Below are positions 60,001-64,000 of a DNA stretch of 64,000 bases, piece after piece. Each line of letters opens with the position of its first letter. The first letter of the stretch is position 1. The DNA comes from Sulfurimonas sp. (GTDB lineage: Bacteria > Campylobacterota > Campylobacteria > Campylobacterales > Sulfurimonadaceae), in assembly GCF_019429335.1 (NCBI RefSeq), contig NZ_JAHYJB010000001.1:62001-126000 (forward strand). The letters are read 5' to 3'. Below the pieces are notes generated by a model. It was not told the DNA's origin and ran no database searches. It saw only the letters and a list, made by a program, of their open reading frames with translations. The position numbers were made by a program, and so were the translations under genes.

Positions 60001-60689
60001 GGCGTTCCTTTGGGAAAAGAAAAAGAGACTAAGTTTATAAAATCTCTGATTCTTAAATCAACCCCTTTTAACATAGATTTATGAGTCCATTTCCTTAGAT
60101 GTCTTGCTCTTGATCTAATCATATCGTGAAGAATATCAGGGTGCGCAACATTAATATTACTATCTAGATGTATCTCTTCAAATTCTTTAATTTTATTTTC
60201 AACATTTCTACTTGCAAAAGTAAAAAAATTAGCAACCGCCCCTTCTACGCTAATTGTTTCCAAACAAGAAGTTAATATAGATTCTACATTTGAACCAATA
60301 AATGCACCCGGATGAACTCTAAATACGAAACCCCTTCTTCCATCTCTCATTGTGTAGTAGCCCAAGCCGTCTTTTTCACCGTATGCTCTATATTCTAAAA
60401 AATCAGAAACGGTCCTTCTTTTTAAAAGAGCCGTTAAGTTTTTCTCTTGTAGCCCTTCTGTACTTTTAAAAATCTCTTTTGGCTCAAGTAATATTTTTCT
60501 AATAGCATTAGAGCGTGTAGACAAATTATAAAATAAAAAACTCAACACAAAAGATATAATTCCGGTTGAGACAAGACTTAAATCATTAATTGCATACGCC
60601 AATGCCCCGAAAAAAAAACCTAAACCAAAACTACTTATTGCTATTGATTTACTATCTTCTTCTGTTAAATTTTTATTTTTTCCAATCAT
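57009..60689 (-). CDS. traC: TraC ATPase fused to a degenerate EAL domain
   Basis: A 1226-aa protein; ordinary TraC is about 850-880. Residues 20-60 hold two hydrophobic segments that TraC normally lacks (perhaps a fused TraL/VirB3-like part). The ATPase core shows NVVAAGESGSGKSYTQNDI (Walker A), KIFFVDEAWMIFDN (Walker B) and AITITQGVQDFF. From about residue 975 the chain follows the EAL fold and resembles the stand-alone EAL protein: DKVLVYKQKI, YENLIRI (EAL changed to ENL), FSINIS, IALDGIGIKNADF (DDFGSGY lost), VDYIKLN and YVQGFLVGKPVP. It powers pilus assembly; the EAL part is probably a c-di-GMP or protein sensor, not an enzyme. Confidence 0.88.
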   Translation of the reverse strand: MIGKNKNLTEEDSKSIAISSFGLGFFFGALAYAINDLSLVSTGIISFVLSFLFYNLSTRSNAIRKILLEPKEIFKSTEGLQEKNLTALLKRRTVSDFLEYRAYGEKDGLGYYTMRDGRRGFVFRVHPGAFIGSNVESILTSCLETISVEGAVANFFTFASRNVENKIKEFEEIHLDSNINVAHPDILHDMIRSRARHLRKWTHKSMLKGVDLRIRDFINLVSFSFPKGTPQDKLDSYFAQIKGTLSELHPKEFSGKEMITMVKEILSPEIESWDSPADYSIDMSTQMTSEGTRIRTTTNGEILIGEKWYAKTITTKNFPESISLSEFTGLFYDRFGTSVQNTVPSPFLVSLVISYDNVEETNKKLANIATWNIKETNKLNSTIRDSFPDVQKRAEEARLVTKYQDAGQVPLRAMWTFVIFDDNKSRLDEYYGKAIAQFKKKNWSLIQESFGNIALLSLMATLPLNFNQNVKKLLKRFRVLFLSNNTQIAPLISDASGSRMVIPYFGRSGQLFGFDFYDSDTNYNVVAAGESGSGKSYTQNDIHAMVLAAGYNVRGIDAGHSYKYLNDFIGGQYIEFSDGNDICLNFFTKIIMQRKILTDENGEMVLDENDQPIETDEILQVKDEKGILRSVIHADEYKTIVPIIGQMAGVRLASTTSENSNIINDLTTKFIASSVEGAIQESYWQLGENAGMETVYRALKDTVKELLAKNRNKDAEILSRFIDSISSYCVPQGMFYKYFNGPNNIDFKSAYVIAELDDLKSKGELYNVVLMAFAQTVMAEFFGDRRTPKIFFVDEAWMIFDNMIVVAFLNDLYRRIRKYNGIAITITQGVQDFFLNRMTEAMYNNANWKYFLQIGSDGLEQAVNAKKVYLPEIIVRLMKSIRNNKTLKVGEAMIRSEKMIMVSKLKTDPLSHYTYAGMGPQERPFLEYLAQKYKLSIHDAVRVAALKLENNLEDDEAYKMLKGDSAEMVGEIEEKERLEKMLNTLEDAINTDKVLVYKQKIQSIEEDINEPMYENLIRIEKENKELLSPALFLDDAKKLGIYTSISKIVIDKVFESYENEQEQFSINISICDINNSELSKYIIDKVSSSSASNRFIIEIDVDCGNEVVEDFNTVKDFVKKLKDYNVKIALDGIGIKNADFNQIFAIDVDYIKLNNTLIREIEENTEAYIFAEMLVGFCKKTNIRTVAIHVERESTLELARILGIDYVQGFLVGKPVPLETNKNTLR

Positions 60690-60708
60690 GAATATCCTTT
60701 TTTTTAAA

Positions 60709-60729
60709 AGTTGCGTTAATCACGCAACT
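60709..60729. repeat. GTTGCGT palindrome, traC leader copy 1
   Basis: AGTTGCGT and ACGCAACT around TAATC, 20 bases before the traC start as read on the minus strand. Together with the copy at 60765 it brackets a short AT-rich spacer, giving two hairpins in the traC leader. Confidence 0.7.
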
Positions 60730-60764
60730 CTGTTTTTATGTTTATTTTGACACTCTGTTTTAAA

Positions 60765-60785
60765 AGTTGCGTGATTAACGCAACT
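60765..60785. repeat. GTTGCGT palindrome, traC leader copy 2
   Basis: AGTTGCGT and ACGCAACT around GATTA, inverted in loop sequence relative to the copy at 60709. It overlaps the stop of the 97-aa gene. It could act as attenuator or processing site between that gene and traC. Confidence 0.7.
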
Positions 60786-61068
60786 CTGTTTTTGATACTA
60801 TTTTGGGCAATTCAGACTTGTTGTCATTGACATATTGGGCTATATATAACGATAACTCATCGTCATTTTTGCCTTGAGCCAACTGAAGGTTGTTTTCAAG
60901 AGTTTTCAAGCTTTCTTCTGCTTTTTTATTTTTAAGAATAAGCTTGTAAACGGCTTCTTTTACATCTCCCATGGTCGCATGAGAATTGTCTCCTGCCTGC
61001 AAAAGAGAGGCGCAAGCAAAAATACATACCACAACTGCTATTTTTTTTACATTACTCTTCTTTTGCAT
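60775..61068 (-). CDS. Small exported helical protein, 97 aa
   Basis: It has a signal peptide (KKIAVVVCIFACASLLQA), then a Lys/Glu-rich helix of coiled-coil type. It is in the position of small periplasmic or pilin-like genes upstream of traC. It overlaps the preceding gene by 17 bases. Not recognised; a pilin is unlikely because the mature part is hydrophilic. Confidence 0.5.
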   Translation of the reverse strand: MQKKSNVKKIAVVVCIFACASLLQAGDNSHATMGDVKEAVYKLILKNKKAEESLKTLENNLQLAQGKNDDELSLYIAQYVNDNKSELPKIVSKTELR

Positions 61069-61300
61069 CGTTTAATCCTTCCGTCTTGTCTTGCATTCCG
61101 ACATTTAACATAGATGCGAAAACGATAAATGCAGTTGTTAAGCTAACAAAAAGCACATTCTCCTCTACCACTGGCGCTAAAGCCACGACAATTAAAGCAA
61201 CCGCTACCGATACTATTCCCGCCTTAAAAATTACTTTATCTGCTTTTTTGGGGTTTTCTTTTCTTAGTTTTTCCAACTCTTTATATTTTAAAATTTTCAT
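61052..61300 (-). CDS. Small two-helix membrane protein, 82 aa
   Basis: A basic N terminus (MKILKYKELEKLRKENPKKA) then two hydrophobic helices (about residues 25-45 and 50-66) and an acidic tail. This resembles TraL-type or pilin-like small conjugation proteins in topology, but the sequence is not diagnostic. It is in the tra operon between the TraV-like lipoproteins and traC. Confidence 0.5.
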   Translation of the reverse strand: MKILKYKELEKLRKENPKKADKVIFKAGIVSVAVALIVVALAPVVEENVLFVSLTTAFIVFASMLNVGMQDKTEGLNDAKEE

Positions 61301-61319
61301 TTCGTTTCTCCTTTAATTC

Positions 61320-61344
61320 AAAGTTGCGTGAATCACGCAACTTT
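61320..61344. repeat. GTTGCGT palindrome, longest arms
   Basis: AAAGTTGCGTGA and TCACGCAACTTT are perfect 12-base arms around one A. On the plus strand a run of T follows, but the genes here are on the minus strand. It lies between the TraV-like lipoprotein and the two-helix membrane protein. Confidence 0.75.
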
Positions 61345-61356
61345 TTTAAATTTTTC

Positions 61357-61899
61357 TTATTGATCGAGAAATTTTTTAATTTCACTATCAAAAACGGTTG
61401 TTTTTTCCAATCTTTTTACGGACTCGTTTGTATCATTTTGTTGCTGATATACAATGTTGTTATATTTGATAATCTCCTCCTCTTCAATTTTATTTGCGTT
61501 ATCTAGTTCAGAGTCCCTAAACAAAAACGGTATTTTATTCTCCGGAGCTACAAGACCTTTCCAGTTTTTATTCGGAACTGATTCGCCAATAATAAAATCC
61601 GGTGCTTGTGCAACTACATAATTGTCATGAGAGCTGACTAGAGTTTTCCCGTCTTTATATGGAGCCACCCATACTTTAATAATCTTCCCCATATCCATAA
61701 CAACTTTAGCATCGTCTTGTCTTGTTCCTATAATTGGTGTGATTTTAAGCTGATATGGTTTTGTATGAATCTTATCTCTCTCGATATCACTAATCATATC
61801 TGGTATAACATCTTTTTTTTGTGAGCAACCGCCAAATACCAATAAGACGGAAATACCTATAAACGCACGGAACCATATTATTTTGAGTAGCCTATTATT
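61357..61899 (-). CDS. TraV-like lipoprotein, larger part
   Basis: A 180-aa protein from ATG 61899 with lipoprotein signal (FIGISVLLVFGGCS). The segment KIIKVWVAPYKDGKTLVSSH resembles the TraV core (V.RIWIAPY.D..G), the outer-membrane lipoprotein that forms the channel core with TraK and TraB. Overlaps the 78-aa lipoprotein gene and sits right after it, the F-type position being after traB. Confidence 0.6.
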   Translation of the reverse strand, partial: NNRLLKIIWFRAFIGISVLLVFGGCSQKKDVIPDMISDIERDKIHTKPYQLKITPIIGTRQDDAKVVMDMGKIIKVWVAPYKDGKTLVSSHDNYVVAQAPDFIIGESVPNKNWKGLVAPENKIPFLFRDSELDNANKIEEEEIIKYNNIVYQQQNDTNESVKRLEKTTVFDSEIKKFLDQ

Positions 61900-62131
61900 C
61901 ATCTTCTTTTGCCTTTCTTGCGATTTCATTTCTTAGTTTTAATTCTCTTAAATCATTCTTGTTCTGTAGTATCTCGATTGGATTGGCACAAACACCGACA
62001 TCTGTATAATCGCATCCAATTTCGTCGCAACGACTTTTCTCTTCGCCAACCGAAAAAAATTGACTTGCGCTACTACAACCATTTAGAAAAAACAGAGATA
62101 GCACCAGTACTAAAATTACTTTAAAAATCAC
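61895..62131 (-). CDS. Small Cys-containing lipoprotein, 78 aa
   Basis: It has a lipoprotein signal (MIFKVILVLVLSLFFLNGCS), then a short Cys-rich part (RCDEIGCDYTDVGVC) and a charged helix. It resembles the N-terminal part of some TraV proteins, so TraV may be split in two genes here. ATGA overlap with traB. Confidence 0.5.
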   Translation of the reverse strand: MIFKVILVLVLSLFFLNGCSSASQFFSVGEEKSRCDEIGCDYTDVGVCANPIEILQNKNDLRELKLRNEIARKAKEDE

Positions 62132-63690
62132 TTTTTCTCCTTTATTGAAACATCCAATTTTTCATCGATGTCAAATCCGTTATATCTTGACGGCTCAAGT
62201 GTTTCTCCGCCTTTTAGATGCAGCGTTACTTTCTTCCCTGACATAACAGATATCGTTGGATACATTCCTGTCAAAATTTGGCTATAGTGCTCAAAAGTAC
62301 GATCAAGACCAGAGCTTATACCCTTTCCGAGCCCTTGTTGTGTAGCAGAACTATATGTTAAGTCGGTTCCCGTACCCAAGCCACCAAACGTCGATGTTCC
62401 CTCTGGCATTGATTTTGCAACCATTGCATCGGAAATTGCGCCTATTATTTCAAGAGCTATCATTTTTGTAATGACTTTTCCCGAGCTATCCAATAGTCTC
62501 CCTTGCAAGCCAAAGCTTCCATTTTCACCTATTACCCAACCTTTTATCTGTTCTTCAATGCGAACCTTGTTGCCCTCTTGATCATATCCGCTACAACTTA
62601 TTTCCGTAAGTAAAATATCCGCTTTAGATGTATTGACATTTCCGGTTGCAGAACCCGAGATGAGACAATTTTCAATGTTCCCAACTTCGTCATTAGCTAT
62701 TAGAGTTTCGCCGTCAACCGAAAATAAAACCGGAGCAGGGTTCTTGCTATTGCTGCCACCAAAAGTAGGCGCATTAATTCCGGTAAGCAATGTTGCATTT
62801 ACCAGTCCTTTCATAATATGGTATTTTTTAATATTTTTTTCTTTTTCTTCGTTTTCTAAATACAGAGAAGTTACTATTTCACCACTTTGAACCTCTAAGG
62901 AATCTATCGATACTTCTTGATAGGAATATTCTTCGCTATCCGGCTCAATAATCCTACTTTGCACTTCTTCTTTTTTAACTTCTTCTTTTTTTACGATAAC
63001 GTTTTTGGGCTTCGGTATTTCAGAGAGAGGAGGCGGAAGCAATTTTGAATTTTCATTTAATATGGTGTGTTTATTTTTTATATCTGATAAATCTTTAACC
63101 GCAGCAGCATTACTTTTTATTTTTTTATCAACATTTTTCAATGTCTGATCTAGCTGTTCTGATATGTTAAACTTCAGCTCATTCATATTCAAGCTTAATT
63201 GGTCTACATATCCTTTTACAATATTTCTTGTTTCATTCAAATCATCTTTTACTGCTTTTGTAAGTGCCTCGGAGTTTTCTTGTATCTCTTTTTTTGTTGC
63301 CTCTAAACTTTTTTGTGTGTTTTCAGCCAGCATATCAATTCTTTTGCTTTGAAAATGTTTCCATCCTTGCTCGTCAATTGATATTTGTACATCAGGTTCT
63401 TTTGTTTTATTTTCATCAACAGTACTTCTTTTGTCGTCGGCTTTTGAAATTTGGGTTGACCATGTTACAAAAGACATTACAATAATGATAAGCGCACTGA
63501 AACCAATAACAAGAACACCGAGTTTTTTAGGGATTTTTTCATGAGCAACCCTAATATCGTCAATGCCTATGTCATACCTTTCTTCCCGAGGGCTGTCTTT
63601 TTTAATACTGCCAACTATACTGCCGGACACAGCATTGTAAAGAGACGTTGTAAAAGATTTTATTTCTGTAATTATGTTTTTTATTTGCAT
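62128..63690 (-). CDS. traB: TraB, channel scaffold protein
   Basis: A 520-aa VirB10-like protein. One inner-membrane helix (about residues 54-72), a long periplasmic coiled coil (about 100-210) and a C-terminal beta-barrel domain with LVNATLLTGINAPTFGG, PAPVLFSVDGETLIAN, GWVIGENGSFGLQGRLLDSS and MIALEIIGAISDAMVAKS. It spans both membranes and links TraK/TraV with the ATPases. Standard for F-type systems. Confidence 0.92.
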   Translation of the reverse strand: MQIKNIITEIKSFTTSLYNAVSGSIVGSIKKDSPREERYDIGIDDIRVAHEKIPKKLGVLVIGFSALIIIVMSFVTWSTQISKADDKRSTVDENKTKEPDVQISIDEQGWKHFQSKRIDMLAENTQKSLEATKKEIQENSEALTKAVKDDLNETRNIVKGYVDQLSLNMNELKFNISEQLDQTLKNVDKKIKSNAAAVKDLSDIKNKHTILNENSKLLPPPLSEIPKPKNVIVKKEEVKKEEVQSRIIEPDSEEYSYQEVSIDSLEVQSGEIVTSLYLENEEKEKNIKKYHIMKGLVNATLLTGINAPTFGGSNSKNPAPVLFSVDGETLIANDEVGNIENCLISGSATGNVNTSKADILLTEISCSGYDQEGNKVRIEEQIKGWVIGENGSFGLQGRLLDSSGKVITKMIALEIIGAISDAMVAKSMPEGTSTFGGLGTGTDLTYSSATQQGLGKGISSGLDRTFEHYSQILTGMYPTISVMSGKKVTLHLKGGETLEPSRYNGFDIDEKLDVSIKEKK

Positions 63691-63692
63691 CT

Positions 63693-64000
63693 TTACTCCA
63701 TTCCCCCGTTTGTTCTTACGACAAAAACTCTTATGCTTTCACTGTTTTTTATAAAATTATCTTCAAGAGAAATAGCAAAAATACCTTTTTCATAGAAAGA
63801 TTCTTCATGAATAATGGTGTCATCGTTGTCTTTGTTTGTTAAAATCCACTCTTCAGCCAAATATTTTTTACCAATCAACTCTCTGTTTGAGCGTATTAAA
63901 AAACCGTTGGATTCAAATGAAACATCTTTAGAACTGCTTTTGTATCCTTTTGGCAGTGTTTGATTAAATAAATGGACCATTAACATATTTATTGTCTCTT
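63693..64000 (-). CDS. traK: TraK, C-terminal part (partial)
   Basis: The frame is open to the right edge of the window and ends two bases before traB. LAEEWILTNKDNDDTIIHEE, FYEKGIFAISLEDNFIKNSE and the end RVFVVRTNGG match the C-terminal domain of TraK (VirB9-like secretin). Only about 100 residues are visible. Confidence 0.7.
   Translation of the reverse strand, partial: ETINMLMVHLFNQTLPKGYKSSSKDVSFESNGFLIRSNRELIGKKYLAEEWILTNKDNDDTIIHEESFYEKGIFAISLEDNFIKNSESIRVFVVRTNGGME

Noticed and set aside
1-64000. rRNA, tRNA or insertion sequences
   Set aside because: No tRNA cloverleaf, rRNA segment or transposase with terminal repeats was recognised; the only recombinase is the Xer-like one at 25180.

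Overview
The window is AT-rich and entirely accessory: there are no rRNA, tRNA or recognisable housekeeping chromosomal genes. It reads as most of one arm of a large conjugative plasmid or integrative conjugative element from a member of the Campylobacterota (Sulfurimonas/Sulfuricurvum/Arcobacter-like). That placement is inference from the dUTPase_2-type dUTPase, the Campylobacter-like type II-C Cas9 and the general gene style; no marker gene is present to prove it. The relaxase and coupling protein are not in view.

Layout. (1) 1-17.4 kb, plus strand: a long train of small, mostly unknown genes, many overlapping by ATGA, interrupted by a TOPRIM primase, two DNA methyltransferase-like proteins, an HD-domain protein, a complete DNA polymerase III sliding clamp (dnaN), a UPF1-like SF1 helicase and several tiny membrane proteins. 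Sub-operons start after elaborate RNA-hairpin leaders in which the Shine-Dalgarno often sits inside a hairpin. Three proteins carry QxxLF clamp-binding peptides, so the region looks like an accessory replication or repair module built around its own clamp. (2) 17.5-22.2 kb, minus strand: a MoxR/RavA ATPase, HU, secreted proteins, a secreted DRGH nuclease and dUTPase. (3) 22.5-26.4 kb, plus strand: small genes, an HU fragment, then a coupled operon of NYN-domain nuclease, tyrosine recombinase and Cas2. (4) 26.4-30.9 kb: tracrRNA, a 7-repeat CRISPR array, cas1 and cas9, all read on the minus strand. (5) 31-64 kb, minus strand: an F-type (MPF-F) conjugation operon: traK(partial)-traB-lipoproteins-traC-traG-traF-traH-Sel1-transglycosylase-dsbC-EAL-Sel1-traW-traU-trbC, then several very large secreted Cys-rich (TraN-like) proteins, a membrane HExxH protease, a cytochrome b/Sel1 fusion and a TraT-like lipoprotein.

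Most notable: (a) Cas9 has lost catalytic residues of both nuclease domains (HNH His and Asn; RuvC-III His and Asp) while the rest of the protein, cas1, cas2, tracrRNA and array look intact, so it is a candidate natural nuclease-dead Cas9; (b) cas2 is split from cas1/cas9 and translationally coupled to a tyrosine recombinase and a NYN nuclease; (c) TraC carries a C-terminal degenerate EAL domain, and an apparently active EAL phosphodiesterase is in the same operon, pointing to cyclic-di-GMP control of conjugation; (d) the sliding clamp and its QxxLF clients; (e) families of structured leaders and palindromes, one leader holding an anti-repeat-like sequence that might talk to the Cas9. All function calls come from reading the sequence and from knowledge of protein families; no search was run.
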